A DNA stretch of 64,000 nt from Drosophila miranda (GCF_003369915.1 NC_046676.1:7099501-7163500), one strand, 5' to 3'; shown: positions 40,896-52,565, counted from the stretch's first letter. Notes: generated from the letters alone by a model not told the origin. Program-made: numbers and translations.

Positions 40896-41280
40896 GTTGA
40901 CACAGGAAGTGGGGCAGCGGGTGCTCGTCCAATTAAATTAATTTAAATACATTGTAAATGTGCATAATACGCACATAATACGTGTATTTGCACGCAAGGA
41001 GCACGTATTTCTAAATAGCCACAAAACGAGGCTCGGTGGGTTCAAGTGATAAGAAGTTTCTGTGCTGTGTTTGACACACGTGAAAAAATAGGCGCTGAAA
41101 AGAAAATCTCTAGGCCCACAGTTAGCTTCGAGTCATACGACATATACACGTATGTATACAAATGCGCGGAAAGTGAAAAGCGCCTGCGGAAAGTTTCACG
41201 AAATCTCCTGAAGTGTTATCATCCCACCCTTACGCTCAGCCACACACTCCACCACCCGCCGCACTCAATAGAAAGTAAAA

Positions 41281-41706
41281 ATGCCGCTACTTGTCTACAA
41301 GGAAAGCCACATTCTCAGCGCCCAGCAGCTGCGAAAGCTTAGCGAACACAAATACTCATGCTTCAGCGCAAGCCTTCTTGATCCTTTGCTGCAGCCATGG
41401 TGGAACTGGCTGGTTGGCCAAACACCACTTTGGCTGGCGCCGAATCTAATTACAATTGTCGGTCTCATCCTCAATATTGTGACAACATTGATATTAATTT
41501 GGTAAGTCGTTACGAGATTTAAACAGTTTTTACCGGTGTACGTGCATGAAATGCATACAAATGTATGTACGTGCATATGTATGTGTATGTTTTGTTGAAA
41601 GTGCACGTTTTGCAACACACAGACATACACACACTAACACTGACATGTTGACCCTCAAAAATTGCAAGTTTTTCATGTTCTTGCATTTGCCTTGGCTCTT
41701 GAATGT

Positions 41707-41740
<34 letters not shown>

Positions 41741-44700
41741 GTTGCTGCCGTCTTTTTATTTCAATTTCGTTTAGAGAGAGACCAAATGATTTTTTCTTGG
41801 CACACTTCCCCACCTAAGTAATTTTCCATTGGCACTCGCATTCTTGCACTTGTTCTAATCCTTTGGGCCTGGTCAGCATCAGCTGCTGCCATCAATCTTT
41901 CTCGGAAACTTGACAGCACTGTCATCTAGGATCTACAGTTGCGATCAAATTATTAGTTGGTGTACCACAAGGATTGGTTACACGCTTTCAGCATTCCTCA
42001 TTTCTTAATGCCTCAAGCGATACCATATCATTTCGTGTCATAACTACGAGTACCATAACCATTATAAGTGGCGACGGATAGAGAGAGAGAGGGAGAGCCC
42101 CCCACACACACGTAGTCGGGCATAAACTATGCCACAGATAAGATAGCAAAGGCGTCTCGCCATTTTGCCCCATTAAACATATATGCATGTACAAATTGCG
42201 CGAAATATAGCAAAATATATAAGTAAAGTAATCTCAACAATAATTTCTCTACTTGTCGTCGGCTCCTCGCATTTCTTTGGGGCTGAGGCTGAGGCCGTCA
42301 CAGAAAAAGGCGACATCAAACGATAAGCAAATAAACAAAGGCACACTAATCGCCGGATCGCACAAACGACAGAGGAACCAAATGGAACGAAGGCACTGAA
42401 AGCACCTGAGCAGAGGAACACGAAATAAATTGCCAGTGGGAACGGGAACCACCCGCGGGAGGCCAAAGTTCGGTTGAGTTAACCCCAGAGGGCAGAGCAT
42501 TTCCATTTTCCCCAATTGTTTCCCATATTCAATTGGAATTCTTTTTGCGTCTCTGATTGAATTAGAATGAACATTTGCATTCCTAATTGATTTTTATAGG
42601 TGGGAAGGTACAACACATACACATACTAATTTCTAGGGAAGTATGGGCCGATTCTGGCTGATTTTTCGTTGCCAAAATATGAGAATTTTGTAATTCGAAT
42701 ATTTACAGAAAAAATCTATTCCCTTGGTTACTTGACCTCCAAGCTAATACTTTCCTTGTATTGCGATGCTTTGATGAACAAAAAGTAAACCCCTAATTGG
42801 CTGCAAAATATAACATTTGATTGCTAATTATAGGGCCATATTATATTTAACAGACTAAGTGGCAAAAGTCACTTTTAAGTGGTGATTTATGGGAGATTTT
42901 TAGCGATTTAAAAGTGCTGTTTGAATGCACTTTATATAAACTGTAACCCACTTTGATTATACACACAATGCCCACCCACCCACCTTTTCCCAGCCCCAAA
43001 GACTGCATATGAATCACCTCAATGGCTGCGCCTCACGTGTTTGCCTCTGTTATTTTTAACCCGAAAAGATATATATATAACGAACGAGTATGTATATATG
43101 TACATATCTGGATGTTCATTCACAAAAGCTCTCGAACAGACAGCGAACAGGCCGGTTCTATTTGCACTTCTTTGTACATATGTATTTTATATTCTAGTTT
43201 CGCTGGTACTATTTGTATTTGTTTTAACACACCGAGAGCAAGCCGTGATGCTTCTCAGCCAGCTTGGGGTCAGTGGGACTCTCTTTAAAATAGAATTTCC
43301 CACTCTCTCGTTGGTGAGTAAGCTGTCTACCGAAAATGTCGAGCCGGATCCACAAAATCAGCTGATTGGATGGACATACCATGGACCGGGGGGAGGGGTA
43401 GGGAGATTGCTTATCGTTCATCAACAGCCGCAACAGCGAAAAAGTGATTTTATTCTATTTCCAACCTGATTGATAATTATAAAGTTTAGCTCGAGAACAG
43501 ACCTTTGACCATCAGGCGACTTTATGCTGACTGACGTCAGTGTTTAATTTACCGACCAGGGGATAGGTCGGGCCGGTCGGGTCGGTCGGTGAGGGGCCTG
43601 GGTAAACCTTATTTTAGTTTTATTCCCGCTTCTATGGGCACTCTAGAAGCTGACCAGAGATCACTCGTCCATAACTAATATTCTATTAATTGTATCTCCC
43701 GTTACAGCTACAGTCCAAATGGCGTTGAAGCCCCACCACGTTGGACCTGTGCGCTGTGCGCCCTGGGACTGTTTGTCTACCAGAGCCTGGACTCGATTGA
43801 CGGCAAACAGGCGCGTCGCACGAACACATCATCGCCGCTGGGAGAGCTGTTTGATCATGGCTGTGACTCGATATCGACTGTGTTCGTGGCGCTCTCGGCC
43901 TGTATCTCCTGCCAACTGGGGCACTATCCCAATTGGCTCTTCTTTCAGGTGAGTAGAGTAGATCCAGAACCAAAAAGGATACATTCTCGTTGTTCGCTTT
44001 CTTTCAGTGCTTCTGTGCCATTGCCTTGTTCTACTGCGCCCACTGGCAAACATATGTGTCTGGAACGATGCGCTTCGGACGCATCGACGTGACGGAGGCA
44101 CAGTTCTCGATTATAGCCATTCATCTGGTGTCGGCGATACTGGGTCCTGAGTTCTGGCTGACCAAGGTAGGCGTGGGAACGCACAGGCCGTGGACGGGCT
44201 TAAAGCCCGTTTAATGATACTCCAATTTCGTTTTAAAGCATTCTCCATTCCGGAAGTTCTTTGCGTTTATTTTTAGTTTCTTTTTTTGTTTCCTTTTTAT
44301 ATTTAGATCGTTAAGACTATGTATATTCTATCCATTTAGCATAGAGTTTATAGTTCAGGTTGCTGTCGCTGCAGCGGAGCTTAAGCTGCTGCTCCGTTGC
44401 CACTAATGCCGCATTAAGTTCTGTTCTAGTCGAGTTGTGAGCGTTATGGTTCAGATTTTGTGTTGTTGATGCTAGCGCTTTGATTTGATTGAAAGTTTAG
44501 CATCTGTTAATTTATTATTTTTCATTTACCATTTGCCTGGCATGAAGATGAAGTCTGGGGATTGGAGCCAGGACCAAACACAACTCCCTCCACATCAATA
44601 CGTATTGTATATACATATGTATGACTATATCTCGAGCTATTAGGCGCCCAGTTACATAAGCAACCAAACAATATCCAGTATTTGTAATCGTCTAACAACT

Positions 44701-44979
44701 TTTACTTCTATGTACATAATGCGTGTGCTCTGCCCTCCGCGCTCTCTAAAACCAAACTCCAATTCGCCAACAAAACAACAACATACACAAACACACACGT
44801 ATAACACATGTATAACCATACCTAAATGCATATGCAGATCGGCATTGGCGACATTCAGCTTTGGTATGGTCCGGCCATAACGACCATTGTGTGTGGTCTG
44901 CTCTCCCTAACTTATGTATTTTCCGTCATTAAAGCCGGTGGTGTTGGCAAGAATGGCTCCACAGTTGCTGTAAGTCTTG

Positions 44980-45012
<33 letters not shown>

Positions 45013-48000
45013 AACACTATTACTACTACTACTAAAAGCACATACGCATTAGTGTTGGGTAAAAAACTAACAAAAAAAATAACTAGTGATCGTTATTTTA
45101 TGTTCCTTTCTCGTTCAATACAAATTAAAATTTCATTTCATTTTAAACTTAAAGAACGACTTTGCCCAACACTACTGCACACACATATTCAAACACAACA
45201 AAAACTATTTTGGCTTCTCTGAATTGATCTGATCTGATTGTGACCCAAACCCATTCTCGAAGGGCTCCGTTCCCCTTTTTCTATATACTATATATATATA
45301 TATATACAATATAGCTGCTGGCAGGCGGCCCAGCCCAGCCTGGAAGAAGGTGCGTGGCGTGAGGTCCTTTCTGAATCCCCCCAACCAACCCCCGCTCTCT
45401 ATTTCCTTAAATTGCTTGCCTACCCTACCCCACCCTACCCTACCTAACTTTGTGCTGTTGTTATTTTCTTGTTATTGTGTACTTTGGTTTATCGACGATG
45501 CGGCTGCAAATCCTGCTTTGCGCTTCAAGTGAATGATACAAATTGTGATATATATTCGAAAATCTATACGTGAGCATGCCTTGAATACCACAAAACTACA
45601 ACCACTTGAACTCTCGGCAGCTGCCAAGTGCAATTTTTAAGACAACTATTATTGTTTCCTTGTTTGTTTAAACAAAATTAATGTACATGTGTTTGCCCTG
45701 TCCATCTGTCCAGCTCTGATACATATATTGTCTTTATAGTCCTCCTATATACTTTTACGTCTATATTCTGTCTTGGTTTTGGATATACTCCTACCCTTAA
45801 CAACAACACCGGTCTAAATCTACAATCTAAACTATATAATTATATTTTCTATATGTATCCTCCTTAAGCGTAGTTTGTAAGCCAGGTGGAGGGTATTCAC
45901 AGTCCCAGTCACAGTCACGTGCAACTGGCGGCTGTGAGCACTCTGATAACTTTTTTTTTCCCTAACCAACATTTTTTTCCAAATTTTATACTCATCCTTT
46001 GAATGCAGTTGACGAATCCTCTAAACTTTATTATGTTTTCTTGCAATCTTTCATCTTTACTAGATACCAATCGTGGGCGTTTCATGGAATTACACAATAT
46101 TAGTATTTATTACATTCGGTTATACCTTGAATATAATCAATTTCCTAAAAATGTTTACTCAAGGCGGCATTGGCAAAAACGGCTCCTCAGTTGCTGTAAG
46201 CATTGCACCCTCTCCCTCTCCACACTAAGAGAGACGAACAATTAAACTATCCCAAAAACTATCTCCAAAAAATACTACTACTACTAAACTGGAAAGCTCT
46301 CACAGCCATAACAAAACAAAAAAGACATTTATCTAAATCGAATTCCTACGTTGGCCTGTGTTTGGTTTAAATACTAATAACCTAACCCTTCCATTCAGCA
46401 TTTTCCTTTGACTTGGGCTTGGACTACAGGCCGATCGGTGGAGGGCTACCCCGATCGACAGCTAACATTATTCTCTCTCCTAATATCGATTAACATGTCA
46501 TGGTTTTATCATTGGATGCGATGCCATATTTAGCATGCTGTTGGCTTGGGTACAAATAGTTTCCAAAATGCATAATTTTAGTATTTTTTTGTTTTGTTAT
46601 TTCTTAGTTTTTGAGGTATTGTAGGATTATCATTATGTTTTGCACCGATCAAGGAAGTATGAATGTATACTTATTGCTCATCTAGATGTACAGTATTTAT
46701 AGAGATCTAAAGCTTAGGAGAAAGCTTACAATTTTTTTTTATTTGTTATTTTTTATATAGTTTTTTTATTCAATTAGTATTCTCAAAAGACTTCTGGAAA
46801 ATGGTGTTTATTTTATCATAATTTAAAGTCAAAACCTAATGCGCGCCACTTTTTCTCTTCCTCACGTAATCAACAACAAATATATCCCATACATTTTGAA
46901 ATTGGCAGCTACCGGGCGTCGACTGTGAAATGCGAATTCTGCCACTGTATCTGGCCTGTGGGATAGATTTGCTCTTGACCGTGCGCTGCGCAAAATGCAT
47001 TTTGACCCTGGGCTGTGGCAAGAATGGATCAACGGTTGCTGTAAGAATTTTATGTTTACGCTTCTTAGAGTAAATTGACACCGAGATCAGTACTGGACCG
47101 GTGTGTTCCGCAACTACAGAAATGGAAGGACAGCTAAAGTTCCCGGCTTGTAATTGCTGAACGCACTGCAGATCGGTATCCGTAGAACCACAGTAGAACA
47201 GTGGAGATCTGAGTATATTTAATTAGTCTAAGTATCTTGTGTGTGTCTTGTGTTTGCTATCAATCTAGTACGATAATAGTTTACAATATGTGTCTGGGCA
47301 TATCTTATCTGAACGGATACTTGTTGCCCACTATTTGTCTGTGATTTACTTAGTTTAAGTAGTTTTATGCCTCTTTCTGGTGTCGGTTTGGCCTGGAATG
47401 TAACGTTATTGTTTTCGTTAGTATAAAATGGTTTCTATACTAACGCACGCTTCTGAAACACACCCACAAATCCCGCCCACCAACCCACCCACCCACACAA
47501 CCGCCAACTAGCGCTAGACCATGTAAATAAAACAAATATTAAACAATCAAAACACTATAAGAGCAATTTCCCCTCCCGCTATATGGTCGTAATTCCTTTA
47601 TTTCTGCGGAGGGGAAAATGCTAAACTCCAAAAAAGCCAAAAGAATTTTTGTTCTCTTTCCTTGCACTGAAAATTGTTGTGATATTTGCAAAATGTGCCG
47701 TTTTACACACAAATCGTAATAATTGTGAACACAACTGTACCTGTCCTGTGATGAAGAGACTCGTGTGTGGCAAACGTCGCAAGTTGCAAGATTGCAGCAA
47801 ATCGATGATCGAAAACTAATTGAAACCAATTTGTACCCCGCTTTAGGGCACCAGTGTACTGTCCCCCAGCATACCGCTTACGCTGGTGGTGCTACCAGCT
47901 CTAATTATTGCCCAGAAATCGCCGGAGAACCTATTCACCGAGCATGCATCGGTGTACATAATGGCCTTTGGAATGGTGGCAGCTAAAATAACCAACAAGC

Positions 48001-48404
48001 TGGTGGTAAGTGGCGGAAACTTAATAGATTGGATTTCCTTTCATGGTGATGTTCTCTTGCAGATTGCACATATGACAAAGTCGGAGATGGAATATCTGGA
48101 CTGGTCGCTACTCGGTCCCTCGCTGCTGTTCCTCAATCAATACTTTAACTGCATTGTGCCGGAGATCTGGCTGCTCTGGTTCATGCTCATCTGGGGGACA
48201 CAGGACCTGCTGCGCTACTGCTCGCAGGTGTGCCTAGAGATCTGCCAGCATCTGCGTATCAATCTGTTCAGGATACCCTATAACCCAAAGGCTGGTGTAC
48301 CACATCCGGCGACCGCTTCGGTCAGCAGTCAAAGCAACTTGGGCAGCAGTGCCGACAAAAATGGCGGCACTTCGCATCGAAAGTACAAGAGCAAACCTCA
48401 TTAA
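41281..48404 (+). CDS. bbc: CDP-alcohol phosphotransferase (choline/ethanolamine), bb in a boxcar
   Basis: This enzyme transfers phosphocholine or phosphoethanolamine from the CDP form to diacylglycerol, the last Kennedy-pathway step, in the ER or Golgi membrane. Constitutive exons: 41281-41501, 43708-43948, 44008-44166, 47847-48005, 48063-48404. One of three 132-nt alternative exons sits between the third and fourth. Every form has 417 residues, like human CEPT1 (about 416). The signature DG-x2-AR-x8-G-x3-D-x3-D is complete in [20 protein letters not shown] and on to GCDS. Membrane segments include the N-terminal [20 protein letters not shown] and the C-terminal [14 protein letters not shown]. 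The last exon ends in a basic, Ser-rich tail. It lies between drk and cid, as in D. melanogaster. Confidence 0.93.
44838..44969 (+). CDS. bbc: bbc alternative exon 4a
   Basis: Exactly 44 codons in phase 0, from [20 protein letters not shown] to [11 protein letters not shown], with acceptor ATGCAG and donor GTAAGT. It encodes a membrane span after a short lumenal or cytosolic loop. It is equal in length to 4b and 4c and shares the GKNGSTVA end, so it is one of a set of interchangeable exons. Confidence 0.85.
46064..46195 (+). CDS. bbc: bbc alternative exon 4b
   Basis: Again 44 codons in phase 0: [20 protein letters not shown], then [20 protein letters not shown] and SSVA. The acceptor is TTTACTAG and the donor GTAAGC. 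The hydrophobic core differs strongly from 4a and 4c, but the G-x-GKNG-S-x-VA end is kept, which argues for a functional alternative rather than chance. Confidence 0.85.
46909..47040 (+). CDS. bbc: bbc alternative exon 4c
   Basis: 44 codons in phase 0: [20 protein letters not shown], then [20 protein letters not shown] and STVA. The acceptor is ATTGGCAG and the donor GTAAGA. It is Cys-rich compared with 4a and 4b. It is the last of the three before the shared exon at 47847. Confidence 0.85.
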
Positions 48405-49297
48405 GCGCCCTTAATCCTGGTCGAAGAAGGGCTCTGCTCTGCTCTGGGCTGCAACCGAAGCCGCAACGGACACGGTTTCCCATTAAATTAATTAGTTTCC
48501 TTTTATAATTTTATGTCGTTAGAGTTGGTTGATAGAGGAGAAGGAAGGAGAAGGAAGGAGAATGTTGAGAATGAGTAGGAAACGAGGCGAGGAGAAAGTA
48601 ATACAAACCGTGTAAACGCAACCCAACAAAATTTACCGTCAGTGTTTAAAGAAAAAGAAACCAAACAGGAACGAAGAATTAGGAACGAGATAGCAAAAAG
48701 GCAAAGCAAAAATGTTGCTCTTAAGTTTTAAGAAACAGTTTACAATTATATCAATTATATATGGCTAAATATATATTTTCTATAATTGTGTAAGTTGTAA
48801 TACGTCTAGATTCTAGATGGCAGTATTTTTACTGTTGTGCAAAAGACGAATGCCAAAAAGAAAAATAGGAAGACCGAACCTGAGCCCAAACCAACACAAT
48901 TTTCGGCAAGGCAAAAGCTCAATTTACGTTTAAGCGCCCAACAACCCGATTAGCAAAGGAGGGACTACTTTCAGCCTGAATCTGTTTCGAGTCGAGCTAG
49001 CCAGTAGCTCCCTATTAGTGTATCTAATGTGCAGCAACATTCTAAATGGTGACTCATTTCAAAAAGCGCATTAACTATCCTAATCTGTAATCCGTAATAT
49101 TAGAGCGAACAACTAAGCACGATCACTCCTAATGCATCCTAGCTAAAACTTATTGTATCTTTGCTTGGCGTTGGCGTGCGTGCCCGCCTGATGGCCACAT
49201 CATTATAGTGAAACTATTATGGATTACGTTGCACAAGACGCAACAACAAAAAGGAAGACAAGTCATTACAAAAGGCAAACAAGAAAACACGAATAAA
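48405..49297 (+). other. bbc 3' UTR with poly(A) signal
   Basis: About 890 bases of non-coding sequence follow the bbc stop and end at AATAAA (49292-49297). A short GGAGAAGGAA repeat lies at 48536-48565. cid transcription from the minus strand converges on this region. Confidence 0.55.
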
Positions 49298-49371
49298 ACT
49301 ATTTGCAGAATACAAATTAAACCCGACTTTCATTTTAAGGCTTAACAAAAGAATTTTTGTTCACGTAACAG

Positions 49372-50145
49372 TAATAGAATAAAAGAACACAATTCATTTG
49401 TGTTATAATACAGCATATATAGAGCTTAGCATATTTAGCATGTGATTAGTTAAATCGAATATAGAATAATAATAGAATAAAATAACACAATTCATTTGTT
49501 TTATAATACAAGAGCTTAGCATATTTGGCATGTGATTAGTTAAATCGAATATAAAATATTAATAGAATAAAATAACACAATTCATTTGTTTAGCAACCTC
49601 GCTACCACCAACACCCCCAAAAACAATATCCTTAATAGAAGGCACCAGGTCATATTTAATAGACTGAGACTGGGCCACACCAAGCTGACCAACGCCCACT
49701 ACATTGACAAAACATTGCCCATCACATGTCCATTGTGCCACAACGCGAACATAGACTTACGACACACACTATACACCTGTCCCTCACTCTCACCACAAGG
49801 GTCCCTATCATTCAATAACAACGACCCCATGCAACTTATCGCAAACCCCACCAACTCAAATTCCAAAAATTATCCTCAAATTCCTACAAACCGCAAATAT
49901 CCTCCACAATATATAACCGAACATACTGTAAATAAATACTCATCCCAACATCTTTGTATATATGTATAAAATCTGACCCAATTACCCTAGAGCTTAAGGC
50001 CTCAGTAGCTATAGCTCCAACTTCTGTTAATATTTAGTTTTAACTAGCTATTAGCATTATTTAATAATAATAATAATAATAAAACAATTCTTTGGTTTTG
50101 CAAGAGCTTAGCATATTTAGCATGTGATTAGTTATATCGACAATG
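49372..50145. repeat. Three tandem copies of the cid stop-codon/3' UTR segment, third split by a LINE
   Basis: Segments starting TAATAGAATAAAA at 49372, 49470 and 49560 each run through CACAATTCATTTG, GAGCTTAGCATATTT and GCATGTGATTAGTTA. In the third copy the LINE fragment 49592-50083 interrupts the run after ATTTGTTT. The end of the repeat overlaps the last codons and stop of cid (CGA TAT AAC TAA read on the minus strand), so a piece of the cid 3' end was duplicated locally before the 5.3-kb amplification. Array units 2 and 3 carry only the cid-proximal part. Confidence 0.75.
49592..50083 (+). mobile_element. 5'-truncated LINE fragment (LOA/I-like), with (TAA)n tail
   Basis: The open frame encodes the C-terminal end of a LINE ORF2: INRRHQ-like basic stretch, RLRLGHTKLTNAHYIDKTLP, and a C-x2-C-x8-H-x4-C knuckle (CPLCHNANIDLRHTLYTC). 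The 3' end is a (TAA)n run, as in I and LOA-group elements. Imperfect 15-bp direct repeats flank it: ACAATTCATTTGTTT at 49577-49591 and ACAATTCTTTGGTTT at 50084-50098. This makes it a genuine insertion into the cid 3' repeat. Only about 490 bases remain. Confidence 0.75.
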
Positions 50146-50889
50146 GCTGCATAGGAATGCCATTAGCGCCATATCGCGCACCTCCAGCGTCACTCGACCA
50201 CGATGCAGAGTGAGCAGATAGGCGTCTTGGAGTCTTTGGGTAGTGTACATTTCCGCTGCCGTCTGCAAGGCCTCCATGGCGCCCTGGGTAACCCTAAAGG
50301 CCGAAGATAAGCCGGTTAAATTCACGATTATTTCACGCACCAGGCGAGAGAACGGCAGGCGGGGTATCAGCAATTTGGGCGTCGCCTGCAGACGTTGAAT
50401 CTCTTGTTGCATCAGGGCGACACGGCTGATGGGTCTGGTCTGTTTCCGGCGGAGCGCTACAGCTCTAGGGGCCTGTTGTGTCTGTGGATTCGCTCTTGGT
50501 CGCTGCGGCTGTGGGGCATTTAAAGAACGGAGACTGCGATTTGAAGTGTTGAGTTCCAGAGCTTGATTGTCTTCCTGAGAGGACGACTCCTGCCTCTGTC
50601 CGGCGCGACGGTCTGCTGGTTCTGGTGGCCGATTCTCTTCCCCAGACGTCTCCTCATTCTGCCGTCGACGGGCAGCAGAAACGTCCTTGCGCACCGTTGA
50701 GGTGCGTGGACTGTTAGAGTTTTGGAGATTGAGACGACTTGTGGTAAATTCCAAGCCGTAGTCGGTAGCATTTTCATCATCGGGCGATTGGAATGAGGGG
50801 CTGGCATCCCCAGAGTCCAAGTCCCTCTGTGTTGCCTTTGGAGGATTTCCACCACGCTGACCGCCACTGTTTTTTTTCGGTGGTCGCAT
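50128..50889 (-). CDS. cid: Centromeric histone H3 (CENP-A), copy 1
   Basis: Cid replaces histone H3 in centromeric nucleosomes and specifies where the kinetochore forms. The frame gives 253 residues from MRPPKKNSGGQRGG (ATG at 50889). The N-terminal tail of about 155 residues is Arg/Gln/Pro-rich and holds DDENATDYGLEFTTSRLNLQ, a block shared with D. melanogaster Cid. The histone fold begins near residue 165: IPRLPFSRLVREIIVNLTG (alpha-1), loop 1 LSSAFRVTQGAMEALQTAAE (into alpha-2), YTTQRLQDAYLLTLHRGRVT, then LEVRDMALMAFLCSHCRYN. Loop 1 is longer than in canonical H3, as expected for Cid. There is no intron. It is divergent from cbc across 222 bases and identical at the protein level to the other two copies. 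Confidence 0.96.
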   Translation of the reverse strand: MRPPKKNSGGQRGGNPPKATQRDLDSGDASPSFQSPDDENATDYGLEFTTSRLNLQNSNSPRTSTVRKDVSAARRRQNEETSGEENRPPEPADRRAGQRQESSSQEDNQALELNTSNRSLRSLNAPQPQRPRANPQTQQAPRAVALRRKQTRPISRVALMQQEIQRLQATPKLLIPRLPFSRLVREIIVNLTGLSSAFRVTQGAMEALQTAAEMYTTQRLQDAYLLTLHRGRVTLEVRDMALMAFLCSHCRYN

Positions 50890-51111
50890 AATAGCTGTCA
50901 AAGTTCGATGTAAATTTGCGTACACAATAAATTGCCTCGCAACAATACGCGTCGTTTAAAGTGTTTCCCGCCTTTTTCTGCAAGTGTGACCGTATTTGAA
51001 ATACATTAAAATACATAGCCCTCACGCCATTTCCAGCACTGATCGCCCAGCTGTTTTTCGCCTGCGGCCTGATTTTGAGCATTGTTTTTTTTATTCATTA
51101 AAATTTTAGGA
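50890..51111. promoter_or_regulatory. Bidirectional cid/cbc promoter, copy 1
   Basis: Only 222 bases separate the cid and cbc start codons. They contain TTTCCCGCC at 50964-50972, a match to the E2F consensus TTTSSCGC, and AGTGTGACC at 50983-50991, the reverse of Motif 1 (GGTCACACT), a core element of TATA-less fly promoters. S-phase-linked E2F control would suit a centromeric histone. The same region recurs at 56229-56450 and 61515-61736. Confidence 0.6.
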
Positions 51112-52565
51112 ATGTCGGATCATCAAAGCAGAGGTCAGGACTTCAGCCTGGAGGCAGACTCCGAGCTGCGTTTTGAAATAGAGCAGAAGGACGCCAAAGT
51201 GTTGGTTACAGTAGGTAAGCGCACGCCAAGCAATGGAATGCCAGTAACTCTTCCTGCGTCCATCACAGCTAGTCAATGGATTTGCGGAGCTCTTTGGCAC
51301 CGAGTTGGTTAAGAAAAAGAAATATGAGTTTGGGATGGGGGCCAAGGTGGCGATCTTCACATACCAAGGATGCGTTCTTCATGTCACTGGCAAAATGGAC
51401 GTTTGCTACATATCCAAGGAGACTCCGATGGTCCAGTACGTCAATTGTCACGCGGCACTTGAACAGTTTCGCACGGAGGCCGAGGAGAAGGATAGAAGTG
51501 GTCCGGTGGCCATGGTGGTGGGACCCACGGACGTCGGCAAGAGCACGCTCTGCCGGATTCTCCTGAACTATGCAGTCAGGGTCGGGCGCCGGCCTCTCTA
51601 CGCGGACCTCGATGTGGGCCAGGGAGCAATCGCCATATCCGGCAATGTGGCCACCACATTCATCGAAAGGCCAGCCAGTGTCGAGGAAGGTTTTCCCAAG
51701 ACCGCCCCGCTCGTCTACCACTTCGGACACAAGTCACCCAGCGGCAACAGTGTCCTCTACAACGCAGTGGTCTCCAAGATGGCCGAGGTCACGCTGCAGT
51801 CGCTCAACGGAAACAAGCGCAGTGAGTAGATGCCGTACGTGTGGATCTGTAAGCATTCTGTAAGCCACCTTTCAGCAAAGAGCTCCGGCATCATAGTCAA
51901 CACCTGCGGCTGGGTCAAGGGCCATGGGTATGCGCATTTGCTTCATGCAGCCAGGGCCTATGGTGCTTGCGCCATTTTCGTATTGGATCAGGAGCGACTG
52001 TACAACGAACTGTTGCGGGATGTGCCCTCAAGCGTTCATGTGGTCCTGTTGCCCAAGAGTGGCGGTGTTGTGGAGCGCAGCAAGGAGCTGAGACACGAGT
52101 GCCGGGATCAGCGCATCAAGGAATACTTCTATGGCAATGCCCGTGCACCCTTCTATCCGTTTTCCTTTGAGGTGAAATTCCAGGAGCTGCGATTGTACAA
52201 AATTGGCGCCCCTTCGCTGCCAGACTCCTGCATGCCCATCGGCATGAAGGCCGAGGACAACAAGACAAAAGTGGTGGCTGTAACGCCAACCCCGGCACTG
52301 ATCCATCACGTGTTGGCCCTGTCTTTTGCAGAGTCCGTGGACGATGATGTGATTGGCAAGAATATTGCAGGCTTCTGTTGCGTGTAAGTATATAGAAAAC
52401 ACCACGAATGGGATATTTATGATAAAGCTTATATTTGAAATTTCCAGTACCGACGTGGATATGGAAAGGCAAGCTGTTATGCTCCTCTCGCCGCAACCAC
52501 GACCGCTGCCGCCGAACGCTCTGCTGCTGTGGTCGGAGCTGCAATTCATGGACAACCATACCTAG
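51112..52565 (+). CDS. cbc: Clp1 polynucleotide 5'-kinase (crowded by cid), copy 1
   Basis: Clp1 works in pre-mRNA 3'-end cleavage and in the tRNA-splicing endonuclease complex, phosphorylating RNA 5'-hydroxyl ends in the nucleus. Exons 51112-51214, 51273-51821, 51876-52383 and 52448-52565 give 425 residues, the usual Clp1 length. Exon 2 must start at 51273, after the second AG of CACAGCTAG, to keep phase. The N-terminal domain is followed by the P-loop GPTDVGKST near residue 121 and DLDVGQG near 152; the C-terminal domain ends [11 protein letters not shown]. Copy-specific changes: the codon before the first splice is GTA (Val), where copies 2 and 3 have GAA (Glu), and APSLPDS replaces APPLPDS. 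All sites look functional. Confidence 0.94.

Larger units (their letters stand above)
41502..47846. other. bbc introns
   Basis: The gaps 41502-43707, 44167-44837, 44970-46063, 46196-46908 and 47041-47846 hold no other supported exon. They contain a (GT)n tract at 41710-41740, (CA)n at 44978-45008 and (TA)n near 45292-45306. Secondary structures that might enforce exclusive choice among 4a, 4b and 4c could lie here, but I could not identify a docking/selector pair by reading. Confidence 0.5.

Noticed and set aside
43041-43469. 142-codon plus-strand frame in bbc intron 1
   Set aside because: AT-rich microsatellite-bordered sequence with no recognisable domain, and it is not in phase with the bbc exons.
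45316-45350. A fourth small bbc exon after the (TA)n tract
   Set aside because: Splice-like AG and GTGCGT signals flank about 35 nt, which would break the reading frame, and the sequence lacks the GKNG motif of the other alternative exons.
47168-47190. Possible further bbc alternative exon after CTGCAG
   Set aside because: It reads only a few codons before stops, is not 132 nt, and has no shared end motif.
49372-49591. CRISPR-like or satellite array
   Set aside because: The repeats are contiguous copies of the cid 3' end without spacers, in a eukaryotic genome; local tandem duplication explains them.
51269-51730. Minus-strand frame of 153 codons repeated in each array unit
   Set aside because: It is antisense to cbc exon 2 and repeated only because cbc is. 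There is no independent start context or family similarity.
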